Source: Alphaproteobacteria bacterium
GTDB taxonomy: Bacteria; Planctomycetota; Phycisphaerae; UBA1845
Assembly: GCA_028285105.1 (NCBI GenBank)
Contig: JANQQE010000027.1
Location: 94,909-158,908 of the forward strand
Direction of reading: 5' to 3'
Length of the DNA stretch: 64,000 nucleotides
A program made the position numbers and the translations under genes. The notes below the pieces were generated by a model. It saw nothing but the letters and a program-made list of their open reading frames with translations, had not been told where the DNA came from and made no database searches. Positions 16,958 through 25,985 of this stretch are shown here, one piece after another (the stretch's first letter is position 1; each line of letters starts with the position of its first letter).

Positions 16958-18406
16958 ATGAGTCGTATCACAAACAACATACCCGCTATCGTTTCTCAGA
17001 GAGAACTGTCGCAGTCGCAGCGCTCGCTTAGTACGAGCTTGCAGCGTTTGTCGAGCGGTCTGCAAATCAACCGCGGTGCCGACAACCCTGCCGGGCTGAT
17101 CGTATCCGAGCGGCTGCGTTCGGAAGTGGCCGCAGTCACCCAGGCGATCGACAACTCGCAGCGGGCCATCAACGTCATCGCCACGACGGAAGGTGCTCTC
17201 AACGAGGTTAACTCGATCCTGACCGACATCCAGGCGCTCGTCGTAGAAGCCGCCAACCGTGGAGCGTTCAGTGATGAAGAAGTCGACGCCAACCAATTGC
17301 AGATCGATTCTGCGATTGAGTCGATCACGCGAATCGCCAATACGACTACGTTCGCCGGTCGAAAGCTGCTCGATGGTTCGCTCGACTATGTGACGAGCGG
17401 CGTTGACACGGCGCAGTTGGCAGACGTTCAGGTGGAAGCAGCGAACTTCGGACGCGCAAGCTTCATTCCAGTTCAGGTTGACGTGACGGCAGCCGCCGAG
17501 AAAGCCACGCTAGAATTCCCCGGAGCAACCGTCGGTTCGGCAGACGTTGCTCTCGACGTTCAGGGTCCGAAGGGAATCGTCACGCTGAACTTCCCGGCAA
17601 GCGCACCGATGGATGCGATCGTCATCGCGATCAACAACCAGACCGACGCGACCGGCGTCACTGCAGAATTTGTAAACTCCGCGACGCAATCCGGAATTCG
17701 CTTCCTGAGCGAAGAGTATGGCAGCAAGCAATTTGTTTCCGTCAAGGCACTTGATACGGGTGGTCCATTCCCGGTGACGGACACATCCGGCGGAACGGTG
17801 ACGCGAACCAACGGTGTAGACGCACAAGCCACTGTCAATGGGGCCGCAACGATCGCCGACGGACTCAACCTGTCGATGAATTCGCGATTGCTCAACGTCA
17901 AGATCGCGCTCGACGAAGGGCTCGGAACCCAGGCGACCGGCAGCAGTACGTCGTTCGCGATCACTGGCGGTGGTTCGCTCTTCCAGCTTGGACCGCGCGT
18001 CAATACAAACCAGCAGTCGAACATCGGGGTGCCGGCGATGCAGGCGAACAAGTTGGGCAATCGCATCGACGGTTTCCTGTCGCAGCTCGGAAGCGGACAG
18101 GCATTCGCCCTTCGTACCGGAAACTTCGACCAGGCATCTGACATTGTTGATTCAGTCATCACGGAAGTGACAACCCTCCGTGGGCGATTGGGTGCATTCG
18201 AGCGAAACAACTTGCAACCGAACATCACGCAGTTGCAGATCACGGCTGAAAACCTGACTGCGTCGGAATCGATTATTCGCGATACCGACTTCGCTCAGGA
18301 AACCACCGAGTTGACGCGTTCGCAGATTCTGGTGCAAGCCGGTACATCCGTCCTGTCCATCGCCAACGCTCAACAGCAAAACGTATTGACGCTGCTTGGT
18401 GGATAG
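16958..18406 (+). CDS. fliC: Flagellin
   Basis: This is the filament subunit, 482 residues. The N-terminal D0/D1 region (LSTSLQRLSSGLQINRGADN followed by PAGLIVSERLRSEV, then AINVIATTEGALNEVNSIL) and the C-terminal helix (SIIRDTDFAQETTELTRSQI, ending ANAQQQNVLTLLGG) are textbook flagellin, including the NxQQxNVL end. A middle segment (about residues 170-350) forms the surface-exposed D2-like region with few lysines. The frame extends two codons upstream, but the ATG at 16958 sits seven bases after AAGGAGG. It is monocistronic or last in the operon, closed by a strong terminator. Confidence 0.97.
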   Translation: MSRITNNIPAIVSQRELSQSQRSLSTSLQRLSSGLQINRGADNPAGLIVSERLRSEVAAVTQAIDNSQRAINVIATTEGALNEVNSILTDIQALVVEAANRGAFSDEEVDANQLQIDSAIESITRIANTTTFAGRKLLDGSLDYVTSGVDTAQLADVQVEAANFGRASFIPVQVDVTAAAEKATLEFPGATVGSADVALDVQGPKGIVTLNFPASAPMDAIVIAINNQTDATGVTAEFVNSATQSGIRFLSEEYGSKQFVSVKALDTGGPFPVTDTSGGTVTRTNGVDAQATVNGAATIADGLNLSMNSRLLNVKIALDEGLGTQATGSSTSFAITGGGSLFQLGPRVNTNQQSNIGVPAMQANKLGNRIDGFLSQLGSGQAFALRTGNFDQASDIVDSVITEVTTLRGRLGAFERNNLQPNITQLQITAENLTASESIIRDTDFAQETTELTRSQILVQAGTSVLSIANAQQQNVLTLLGG

Positions 18407-18439
18407 TAGGCGCATCAGTTGAATTTGAAGTGGAAGTAG

Positions 18440-18484
18440 GCGGCTCCATTCCCTTTCGCCTGGGGGATGGAGCCGTCTTATTTC
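18440..18484 (+). terminator. Rho-independent terminator after flagellin
   Basis: A nine-base-pair perfect stem CGGCTCCAT (18441-18449) / ATGGAGCCG (18467-18475), extendable by a G-T pair, is followed by TCTTATTTCT. It lies 35 bases after the flagellin stop and separates the flagellar cluster from the convergent histidine kinase gene. Confidence 0.9.
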
Positions 18485-18503
18485 TATTCGATTGCAAATG
18501 GAT

Positions 18504-20207
18504 TTAGCGAGCGGTGGGGTGGGTTTTGTCCAGATCCGTCGCACCGGAGCGCATCACCGAAAGGCGAACCTCGAATCGCGTGCCTTTGTCTTTCGCCGTC
18601 TTGATGCGGATTTCGCCTTGCAATTCGTCCACGATTTTTTTTGCAGCAGCCAACCCAAGTCCCGTTCCACCTTGACCCTTGGATGAGTTGAACGGTTCAA
18701 ACACACCCTTGAGGTCGTCAGAGTCGATGCCCGGTCCGTTGTCGGTGATTCGTATCGAGACCATGTTGGCGTCGGTGTCGTATCGGGTCTTGACCAATAC
18801 ACGTCCCGTTTCGGTGGGGCACGCGTCGGTGGCGTTGAGGATGAGATTGAACACAACCTGATGAATTCCTTCAACATCGGTCGGGATCGCCGGGACATCG
18901 TCGAGGTCGGCAAGCAGCATCACGCCTCGTTCTTCGGCATGGCGCTTGGCCAGATCGACAGCGTCTTCAATAACGTTGTTGATTTGTGCCAATTCGATCT
19001 TCGGGAGACGGTCTTTGCTGAACGTCAACATGTTGGTCGTCAGGTTGAACACGCGATCGAGATTGTGTTCGACTATGCGCCAACCCGTACGAATCTTATC
19101 CGAATCGTCGCGGTTCAGACCCATGTCCACAATGTCCGCACCGCTTCGAAGACCTTGCAACAAATTGCGAATGTGATGCGACAGATACGCAACTGTTTCC
19201 CCCGTTGCTGCCAACCGGGCGTTGCGCATTCGCGCTTCGGTCAAACGCTGATTTTCGATCGCCAATCCGCAAACGCGACCGATGGCGGTTGCCAACCGAA
19301 GATGGTCCTGACTGTAGGTGTGCCGTCCCATCGGACAATCGATGTGGATGACGCCGATGACTTCGTCGTGACCGGTCAGTGGTACGCAGATCACGCTGCG
19401 AAGCGCCAGGCTTTCGAGGCTGGCTGTGTTTGGGTCGGTGACGAATCGTTCGTCAGCGTTGGCATTGGCACAGAGGACACCCGCTTTGGTGTCGATGACT
19501 TGCTGGATGATTGCACTGGACGTTTTGATTTGCTCGTGCGTGCGTCCAGCTTTTGATCGATACCGGACGACGGCAGGCTCCAATTCGGCGCCGGCACGCT
19601 TGCGGATGAGAATGAACAACCGGTCGACGATCAGGCTGCGGAGAATGATATCGGTGATGCGATCCAAAAACTCGCGCTCGGACGCAATCACGCCAGCCGC
19701 TTCCGCCAGTTGATACATCACGTTCCAGGAACGAACCGCAGCCGCATTTTCCGGAGCAGCAACGATAACGCTCTCTTCGCTTGACTGAATCGCTGAAAGC
19801 AGGGATGAGTCTCCGGCATCGTCGCCTCCGCTGAATTGAACCATGTTTTCGGTTGTTTGCGGTTCGCCGAAACCCTGAACGCCCAATTGTCCGCGAAACG
19901 CCAGAAGCGTACCGCCGATTTTGATCTGGTCGCCATGATGAAGTTGCGTCGCTTCGGATATTCGTTCACCGTTGACGTAGGTACCGTTTGAGCTGCCGAG
20001 ATGGGTGATCGTCCATTCGTCGCCGTTGCACATCAGTTCGGCGTGGCGGCGCGATACGGTATAATCGGTGAGTGGGGCCTGCTCTGAGTGGCGACCCAGA
20101 AGCACAGACGAATGGGTGAGTTCGATGGCCTGACCTGCATCGGGCCCTTGAAGTACATAGAGTGTTGCCACGTTTCGGTTCTCGTAGCTCTCTGAAGCGC
20201 AATGCAC
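18504..20207 (-). CDS. FHA-GAF sensor histidine kinase
   Basis: A cytosolic-looking 567-residue kinase. From the N terminus: an FHA phosphothreonine-binding domain (about residues 15-108: SVLLGRHSE, SRRHAEL, LGSSNGTYVNG), a GAF domain (about 165-315, with RSVICVPLTGHDEVIGVIHI), a coiled linker, a HisKA-type dimerisation helix with the phosphoacceptor in YLSHHIRNLLQG (His about 344), and a HATPase domain with N box NLILNATDACP, G1 ITDNGPGIDSDD and G2 GTGLGLAA. No membrane segment is seen. No response regulator is adjacent, so the partner is unknown. The start is uncertain: GTG at 20207 or a GTG at 20171 that begins the FHA domain directly (555 residues). Confidence 0.88.
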   Translation of the reverse strand: MHCASESYENRNVATLYVLQGPDAGQAIELTHSSVLLGRHSEQAPLTDYTVSRRHAELMCNGDEWTITHLGSSNGTYVNGERISEATQLHHGDQIKIGGTLLAFRGQLGVQGFGEPQTTENMVQFSGGDDAGDSSLLSAIQSSEESVIVAAPENAAAVRSWNVMYQLAEAAGVIASEREFLDRITDIILRSLIVDRLFILIRKRAGAELEPAVVRYRSKAGRTHEQIKTSSAIIQQVIDTKAGVLCANANADERFVTDPNTASLESLALRSVICVPLTGHDEVIGVIHIDCPMGRHTYSQDHLRLATAIGRVCGLAIENQRLTEARMRNARLAATGETVAYLSHHIRNLLQGLRSGADIVDMGLNRDDSDKIRTGWRIVEHNLDRVFNLTTNMLTFSKDRLPKIELAQINNVIEDAVDLAKRHAEERGVMLLADLDDVPAIPTDVEGIHQVVFNLILNATDACPTETGRVLVKTRYDTDANMVSIRITDNGPGIDSDDLKGVFEPFNSSKGQGGTGLGLAAAKKIVDELQGEIRIKTAKDKGTRFEVRLSVMRSGATDLDKTHPTAR

Positions 20208-20337
20208 ATCATCACGCGATCGAATCAGTCATTCCATAGCGCGGGGACGATTTCGCGGAATCGAGTTCGACGAAATGCATTGGTACCGCAACAGATGACA
20301 GGACGCGAGTCGATGGTAAAAACCGCAGATGGATAAG

Positions 20338-21693
20338 TCAATTCTGCGCGGCCAACGAACGCTTGTTCAGCTTGAATCGAGCCATCACTGGATTGTGGTC
20401 GGACCCGCTCGATTCCACCGTACCGAGAATCACGTCGTAGCTTTGAGGCACATACAACTGTGCCATCGCAGGCGACGCGAGGATAAAATCGATCATCGAT
20501 AAGTAGCTGCGATTGTAAGTGATTCGTTTGTCTTCCGGCAGATCATCGATGAACGCAGCGAGTTTGCTATCTCCGTCGCCGATCAGCCGCTGAATCGGTT
20601 CGCTCTCGAAGGTGTCATTGAAATCGCCGCAAATAACGAATCGGGCCTGCGGGTCTTCGGAAAGAATGCGGTCGAGTTTTCTGCGGGCTGCAAGCACTTC
20701 ACCAAGTCGAATCGGGCGGGACTTGTCGGCTCCGCCATGCTTGCTCTTGAGATGAACAACGAATACGTCGAACGTATCATATCCATCCGGTTCAATGCTG
20801 ACCTGCAAGAGATCTCGCTGGAAACGCATGTGTCGACCGTCGGCGCTTCTGAAATCGACGTGGCGATGCGACGTCACCTCGCCGACCGGTAAGCGCGAAA
20901 CCAAAGCGACATCGATCCCGCGACGATTATTGCCCTCAATCAGTACAATGTCGCAATAGCCCATGTCAGCCAGATGCGTCGCAATGAAATCTTCCAATCC
21001 ACCGCGGTTTTCAACTTCCTGAAGCGCCAGTACATCGGCGTTGGCTTGGCGGATGGTCTTGGCGAGGTTTGCGACTTCTGAGTCTCGCTTACCGGGATAC
21101 GATTCAGAATCTGAATACGGATCGTCAAAATTATCGAAGAGGTTCAAAACATTGAACGTCGCGATCGTAACTTCGCCATCCTTCAATGATTTTGGTTTTG
21201 ACGGACTGAGGTATTTCGGTTTGTAGACCTTGGGTGTGTCGGTTTTCGCGACGGGTGTTGCCGCAACGGTCGCGCCCTTCGCCGGTGGCTTTGGACTCTC
21301 GACGATCTGAATATCGTTGGCCGAAGTCAGTACGATTTCCGGTTTGCCTTTGAATTGGATGACTTCACCGACGATCCGCACATGCTTGCCTCGAAACATC
21401 GATTCGGGTGGCGACGAAAATTGTGAGTAAAGATTGCTTGGAATCACCCCGGTAAAGGTGGTCCGAAAATCCCTGTCGAAGTTTAGAAAGCAGCGACTAC
21501 CGATATCTTTTGAACCGACCACCGTCCCATACACCACGCAGCGCTTCCCATAATGTTCTGCCGTATCGCTCCAGGATATCTGCGGAAGATTGGGGTCAAA
21601 AAGATTGGCATCCTTCTGCTCATCCGCACCGATGACAAGAGTGGTACTCAGGCTCAATAGAATGACGGTTGCGACGAGTGTTTTGCGAATCAT
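20338..21693 (-). CDS. Exported endonuclease/exonuclease/phosphatase family protein
   Basis: A 451-residue secreted protein with an N-terminal signal peptide (VATVILLSLSTTLVIGADE). Residues about 35-140 resemble an OB-fold nucleic-acid-binding module (EHYGKRCVVYGTVVGSKDIG, GKHVRIVGEVIQFKGKPEIV). The catalytic EEP domain follows a Pro/Lys-rich linker: IATFNVLNLFD, LALQEVENRGG (metal-binding Glu), VVHLKSKHG, ICGDFNDTFES and SGSDHNPVM (catalytic Asp-His). This pattern is shared by DNase I-like nucleases and extracellular nucleases, so an extracellular DNase or phosphodiesterase is plausible; substrate is not determinable. I start at the ATG at 21693 rather than the TTG two codons upstream. Confidence 0.85.
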   Translation of the reverse strand: MIRKTLVATVILLSLSTTLVIGADEQKDANLFDPNLPQISWSDTAEHYGKRCVVYGTVVGSKDIGSRCFLNFDRDFRTTFTGVIPSNLYSQFSSPPESMFRGKHVRIVGEVIQFKGKPEIVLTSANDIQIVESPKPPAKGATVAATPVAKTDTPKVYKPKYLSPSKPKSLKDGEVTIATFNVLNLFDNFDDPYSDSESYPGKRDSEVANLAKTIRQANADVLALQEVENRGGLEDFIATHLADMGYCDIVLIEGNNRRGIDVALVSRLPVGEVTSHRHVDFRSADGRHMRFQRDLLQVSIEPDGYDTFDVFVVHLKSKHGGADKSRPIRLGEVLAARRKLDRILSEDPQARFVICGDFNDTFESEPIQRLIGDGDSKLAAFIDDLPEDKRITYNRSYLSMIDFILASPAMAQLYVPQSYDVILGTVESSGSDHNPVMARFKLNKRSLAAQN

Positions 21694-21840
21694 GTCCAAT
21701 CTCCGATACTTGGGTTTATCCGATAAAACCGGGGGATCGACGATATTTTATGGCAATCGAAACATAAAGCCACCTTTCCGGGGCGTGATGATATCGTAGG
21801 CTTCTTACGGTTGCGAGGGTTCGAATCGGGAGGCTGACTG

Positions 21841-22398
21841 ATGCTCAAGACAACAGACGCTAGAGGCAACAGGGGAATGGGAACGTCAATGCTATTGGAC
21901 GACGAATCACCTCGGCACGAAGGGACTTGTGCGTACGGCTCACACGATTGCGACAATCGACTGGATGAAGTCTTTGAGAAACATCACCTCAAGACGGTCG
22001 AACAAGACTATAGCGCTCCGCTGCCAAAGCAGGTCTCGGCCATCGATAGGCTTCGACACGTTTTTGTGAATGAATTGATACCCGTGGTCAACGAACTGCG
22101 CGAGAAGTACGCCTCGAAGGGGCTGAATCTGCAAATGAACGCGGAACGCTTCTTAAGCGGTAAGCGTGAAATTGTGATCGAAATGCAATTCGATGGGATT
22201 GGCATGCGCTACAACGGCACGGTGATCGAAGGGGTGATCGCATTTAACCAGACGCGCTATGACATTGAGGATCGCAGCGGACTGACCGCCTCTGGCGCTG
22301 CGCTTCGCACGCGCGATCTTGACGCGGACAAGTTCAGAACTTTTCTTTGCGATCGCATCGCTCATCTCGTTCAACAAGCCAGCAAGCGCCATCGCTAG
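21841..22398 (+). CDS. Hypothetical protein, 185 residues
   Basis: I do not recognise this protein. It starts at an ATG eight bases after a strong GGGAGG ribosome-binding site. The first ~60 residues are hydrophilic and poor in structure; a predicted helix follows (IDRLRHVFVNELIPVVNEL), then alternating charged beta-like strands (REIVIEMQFDGIGMRYNGTV) and a C-terminal helix (FRTFLCDRIAHLVQQASKR). There is no signal peptide or membrane segment. It faces the exported nuclease divergently and converges with the 688-residue membrane protein gene. A regulatory or binding role cannot be inferred from sequence alone. Confidence 0.75.
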   Translation: MLKTTDARGNRGMGTSMLLDDESPRHEGTCAYGSHDCDNRLDEVFEKHHLKTVEQDYSAPLPKQVSAIDRLRHVFVNELIPVVNELREKYASKGLNLQMNAERFLSGKREIVIEMQFDGIGMRYNGTVIEGVIAFNQTRYDIEDRSGLTASGAALRTRDLDADKFRTFLCDRIAHLVQQASKRHR

Positions 22399-22407
22399 CT
22401 TGAAGGG

Positions 22408-22467
22408 CGCCGTCAGGATTTCTGCTGCAAACATGCGTGTCGGGAGCAGGCACAAATCTTGACGGCG
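22408..22467. terminator. Candidate bidirectional terminator hairpin
   Basis: Between the convergent genes ending at 22398 and 22476, CGCCGTCAGGAT (22408-22419) pairs with ATCTTGACGGCG (22456-22467) with one mismatch, and an inner CTGCT/AGCAG pairing (22423-22427 / 22445-22449) extends the fold. There is no run of T on either side, so this may be a rho-independent-like structure of weak type or an mRNA-end protecting hairpin. Confidence 0.4.
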
Positions 22468-22475
22468 GCGATTCA

Positions 22476-24542
22476 TCAATCGGAGATCGGTTTTTCTCCC
22501 TGCGAAACCGATTCGTCGAAATGTTCGAGTTCGGTCAACACCGATTCGGGATTCTTGCGGTGGTCCTCCATTCCCGGTGGTTGGGGCATGACTTTGTCTA
22601 CGGCGAATGGCGGATTGTGTGTCTTGCATTGTTGTTCGACATATGGAAGAGCGTCGTCGTAGATGGCCTTGCGGGTCGTCAGATCGAGCGACTTCCACAC
22701 GCGAGCCTTTTCTTGAGCCGAATACGCCGGAGTCTGCATAAACACAAGCGCAGCATCTCGCCTCATGATTCCCAGCGGTTGCATCTTTCGCCGCGTGTTG
22801 CGGTCTGTGTCCATGTCACGATGAAAATATTCCCACCAGCTCTTGGCGGTGTTGAAACTCTGAATACTTCGATCGACCGCGCCGACAGCTGCCTCTTTTA
22901 GCGAACGAAGCAGAAATGCCTGAATGAACGAGCGGGCTCCAGAATGCGTGTCCAGTTGTTCTTTGAACTGCCGCTCGATGAACGCCTTGAAGGTCGTGTT
23001 GTACCAGGGCTTTACGTTGCCGAATTCGTCGAGATCGAATTTGCGAAGGTAAAAATAATATTCCTTCGCCTCATCGAGATTCTTCTTTCCGCCGGCCAAA
23101 TATAGCTGACGGATTGCTCGCATCAGAAAGTTTTCGTGACCCGTCGAGTAGTTCGGGCCAGCCGTTCCCTCGACAAAATCGGGATGATCGCCGAACTGCT
23201 CCTTGCCATACTTGATATATGCCTCGTGCATGTGCCGAATAAATCGCGCGTCCGGCTGGGGATCGCAAAATGACTTGCCGGGCTCATCAAAATTCGGTTC
23301 GAGAATGATCTTGCCATTGCGACTGAGTTGGTCAAGTGCGAAGAAGATAAACCGAACCGCATTCATCGAATCGGCATCGTCTCGGTTCTTGATGCCGGAT
23401 GTGACGTGGTCCCCGTACGAAGCCCAATACAAGGCGTGCGAAAAACAGCTCCGCCAATCGAGCGGTCCATATTCTTCCATCAGCGACAACATGTACTCGA
23501 CGCTCATATTGTATTTTTCAGCGTCGCGAAGCACATCGGACCGAACCGCCGCACACAACTGGTCCAGCAATTCAGCGTTCGTCGGATCACTCAGTAAATC
23601 GCGCTGCCGCTTGTGCGGTACGATTTGATATTCGTCGTCGACCACGACGAATTGTTCTTGATTTGAATAGGTGCGCAGGTACTCGGCGACAAATGAAAGC
23701 AACGTCTCGTTCGCAGAGAGTTCAACTTCATCCTCGGCAGCCGCTTTGGCTTCTGCCGGTGTCCAATCCGGATTCAATTCCAGCAGTTCCGATTCATCCT
23801 TGCGCCGCATCCGATCGACGAATCGCTTGATTTCCGGATTCTCCTCGATCCATTTATCCAAATCGCGCGGCGCTTCCACGATTTTCTTGAAACGATCGAC
23901 AGCCTGATCGTCTTCAAGCACCAGCGGCGGTTCGCCAAATATTCGCTCCATCTCGACAGCCAACTGGGCCTTGTATGCCCGGTGCGAGTCGTCGAGTTTG
24001 TCACCTATCTTGTGGTAAAAGATCCAGGAAAGTTCCTTGTATAGCGAAATCGACTTGGGGTTATACACCAGTCCGCGGTTGCGTAAATTGCTAATGCCGT
24101 TGGAAACCCAAAGCCATCTCGCCTTGTCGCTGTATTGGCAAACCGAAATGTTGTAGGCCATGTTCCAAGCCGAGTACTTCCAAACCGTCGGGTAGCGCGG
24201 GGCGAGTTTGCACAACCAGTCGGACAACTGCATCAACTCGAAAAAGCGATTCTCCATCTTGAGGTCTTCAAGGCGGATGAACGCAATGTCGATGGCCAAT
24301 GCTCGAAGCGTTCCAAGTTTGGTCATGAGCGCAATGTCCGGCGGCAGCCCCTTGATCTGCACGTCCAGCGTCAACTGTTCTTCACGCCTGATTTCATTGA
24401 TTGGGTGAACGAGAAACATAGCGCCCATTAGACATACCAACGCCAACAATCCTGACAGAAGTCGCACCCATCGGTCGCTGCGCGCAGCGCTGGCGCGTCC
24501 GGTGAGGTAGGTCTCCATGCTGGATTGGGCTGCCTGAGACAT
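22476..24542 (-). CDS. Large membrane-anchored protein of unknown function, linked to an ABC exporter
   Basis: A 688-residue protein with one N-terminal membrane helix (LLSGLLALVCLMGAMFLV, about residues 28-45) and a long predicted-helical extracytoplasmic or periplasmic body rich in Trp and Tyr. A conserved-looking stretch (APRYPTVWKYSAWNMAYNIS, about 117-136) recalls TPR-like helical repeats, and further helical pairs recur through to residue 640. I know of no characterised homologue. It lies 54 bases downstream of the ABC-2 permease gene on the same strand, so it is the last gene of the SPFH-ABC cluster and may be an accessory subunit of that exporter (inference). Confidence 0.85.
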   Translation of the reverse strand: MSQAAQSSMETYLTGRASAARSDRWVRLLSGLLALVCLMGAMFLVHPINEIRREEQLTLDVQIKGLPPDIALMTKLGTLRALAIDIAFIRLEDLKMENRFFELMQLSDWLCKLAPRYPTVWKYSAWNMAYNISVCQYSDKARWLWVSNGISNLRNRGLVYNPKSISLYKELSWIFYHKIGDKLDDSHRAYKAQLAVEMERIFGEPPLVLEDDQAVDRFKKIVEAPRDLDKWIEENPEIKRFVDRMRRKDESELLELNPDWTPAEAKAAAEDEVELSANETLLSFVAEYLRTYSNQEQFVVVDDEYQIVPHKRQRDLLSDPTNAELLDQLCAAVRSDVLRDAEKYNMSVEYMLSLMEEYGPLDWRSCFSHALYWASYGDHVTSGIKNRDDADSMNAVRFIFFALDQLSRNGKIILEPNFDEPGKSFCDPQPDARFIRHMHEAYIKYGKEQFGDHPDFVEGTAGPNYSTGHENFLMRAIRQLYLAGGKKNLDEAKEYYFYLRKFDLDEFGNVKPWYNTTFKAFIERQFKEQLDTHSGARSFIQAFLLRSLKEAAVGAVDRSIQSFNTAKSWWEYFHRDMDTDRNTRRKMQPLGIMRRDAALVFMQTPAYSAQEKARVWKSLDLTTRKAIYDDALPYVEQQCKTHNPPFAVDKVMPQPPGMEDHRKNPESVLTELEHFDESVSQGEKPISD

Positions 24543-24596
24543 CGGGAAATCCCCAAACGATAAACGACTATGCCATTACGCCTTAAAGCGATTGCG

Positions 24597-25985
24597 TCAA
24601 ACTGAAACCTCATCCACTTCGCGTAACATGAACGCCAGACATCCTGCCAATAACAAGATCGCCGCTTTGAACAACACGAGATTGCCCACGCTCATCAAGA
24701 CCCACATCAACGTGACATTTCGACCGTCTACCAACGATTCCAATCCGCTGAACTTGTCGAAGTTCGGAATCAGGAAGTAGACGATCCAGATGACCGAGTT
24801 GAGGATCATCTGAACAATCCCCAATGATCCCTCTTCCGGAATCCAACTGACTGAGTCGAGAAGAAATTCCCGACTGGTCGCAAGGATGAGGATCGTAAAT
24901 GCCCCGAGACAAGCTACGGGGAATGAAAATACTGTAGACAGTGCGACGGCGATGGCGGCCAGAAACGCCAATCGGCACAAAACCAGGCTCAACGCCCGAA
25001 CGAAATTGCCTCCGAATGTACCGATCGGAAAGTACACCTGCACCGAATCGTCGCGCTGAAAAACGATTGTATTGTCGTACTGTTTTTCGCCGAACCGTGC
25101 GTATGGATTGATGTTTTGAAAGATGACCTGAAGCGTGTTGTCCGGTGCAACGCAGTCGGCAGGAACCGAAACGGTATGGATTCGATTCATGAAGTCTCGG
25201 CGAGGTACACCATATTGCTCCGTTCCCTTTTCGGCGCTTCCGAAGATCCAGCTGTATCTAATGATTTCATCGGGCGGAAAGTTTGAAACGCGGTGTTCGT
25301 ATCGGAGATGAATCATCGAATCCTTGCTGCGATCGCACCGAACGTTTTCGAACTCAAAGACCCTTGTCTCTCGCGGCCAAATGACACGCCAGCGCTCGCG
25401 CATCTGTGCTTGAATCTTCTTCTTTTCTTTGACCTCATCGTGGTCTGGCAGTCCCGAATACTTACCGATCTCGACGTTTTCTTGGTACTTGGCCGCTGCC
25501 TCGGACGCGAACGACGGAATGACATAGTTCGATGCGTGTCGCGCACTTAGAATCTGACCTTCCAAGCGTTCCCTGTCGATCTTATCCTGAGCCGGTTCGG
25601 AGGCCAGATACAACGTCAATCCAAATATCAGCACACCGGCAATCAACAGCAGCATCGTATCAATGCACACGATTCCAAACCAACGCCCGACGATATACTT
25701 CCAGCGTGCAACGGGCTTGGTCATCAGCATCAGGATTTGCTTGCCGGCGAGATCGTCAGAGATCGATTTGGCGAGGAAAATTGACAGCAATGAGAGCAGA
25801 AAACTGACCGTTGTTATGGAATACGAAAGGTAGGCCTGCACCGCTCCGCTGACCGTGTTGTCGCCCTTGGATACGAACGGCAAGCCGATCAGAATGATCG
25901 CCATGACAAAGATAAATGAGATCGCGACCTTGTTGCGAATGCTTTCTGAAATCGTATGACGGGCAACGGTCCAGATACTACCCAT
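24597..25985 (-). CDS. ABC-2 type transporter permease with large extracytoplasmic loop
   Basis: A 462-residue integral membrane protein. Helix one (VAISFIFVMAIILIGLPFV) is followed by a second pair around residues 55-125 (ITTVSFLLSLLSIFLAKSI; a cytosolic ISDDLAGKQILMLMTKPVAR coupling-type segment; CIDTMLLLIAGVLIFGLTLY), then a ~220-residue soluble loop, then four C-terminal helices (about 320-455). This is the layout of ABC-2 exporters with an inserted extracytoplasmic domain, as in GldF/NosY-like systems. The start ATG at 25985 overlaps the ABC ATPase stop by eight bases, so subunits are probably co-translated. Substrate unknown. Confidence 0.87.
   Translation of the reverse strand: MGSIWTVARHTISESIRNKVAISFIFVMAIILIGLPFVSKGDNTVSGAVQAYLSYSITTVSFLLSLLSIFLAKSISDDLAGKQILMLMTKPVARWKYIVGRWFGIVCIDTMLLLIAGVLIFGLTLYLASEPAQDKIDRERLEGQILSARHASNYVIPSFASEAAAKYQENVEIGKYSGLPDHDEVKEKKKIQAQMRERWRVIWPRETRVFEFENVRCDRSKDSMIHLRYEHRVSNFPPDEIIRYSWIFGSAEKGTEQYGVPRRDFMNRIHTVSVPADCVAPDNTLQVIFQNINPYARFGEKQYDNTIVFQRDDSVQVYFPIGTFGGNFVRALSLVLCRLAFLAAIAVALSTVFSFPVACLGAFTILILATSREFLLDSVSWIPEEGSLGIVQMILNSVIWIVYFLIPNFDKFSGLESLVDGRNVTLMWVLMSVGNLVLFKAAILLLAGCLAFMLREVDEVSV

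Noticed and set aside
21810..21832. tRNA T-arm-like GGTTCGAATC
   Set aside because: No acceptor stem or anticodon arm can be built around it; GGGAGG there is the ribosome-binding site of the gene at 21841.
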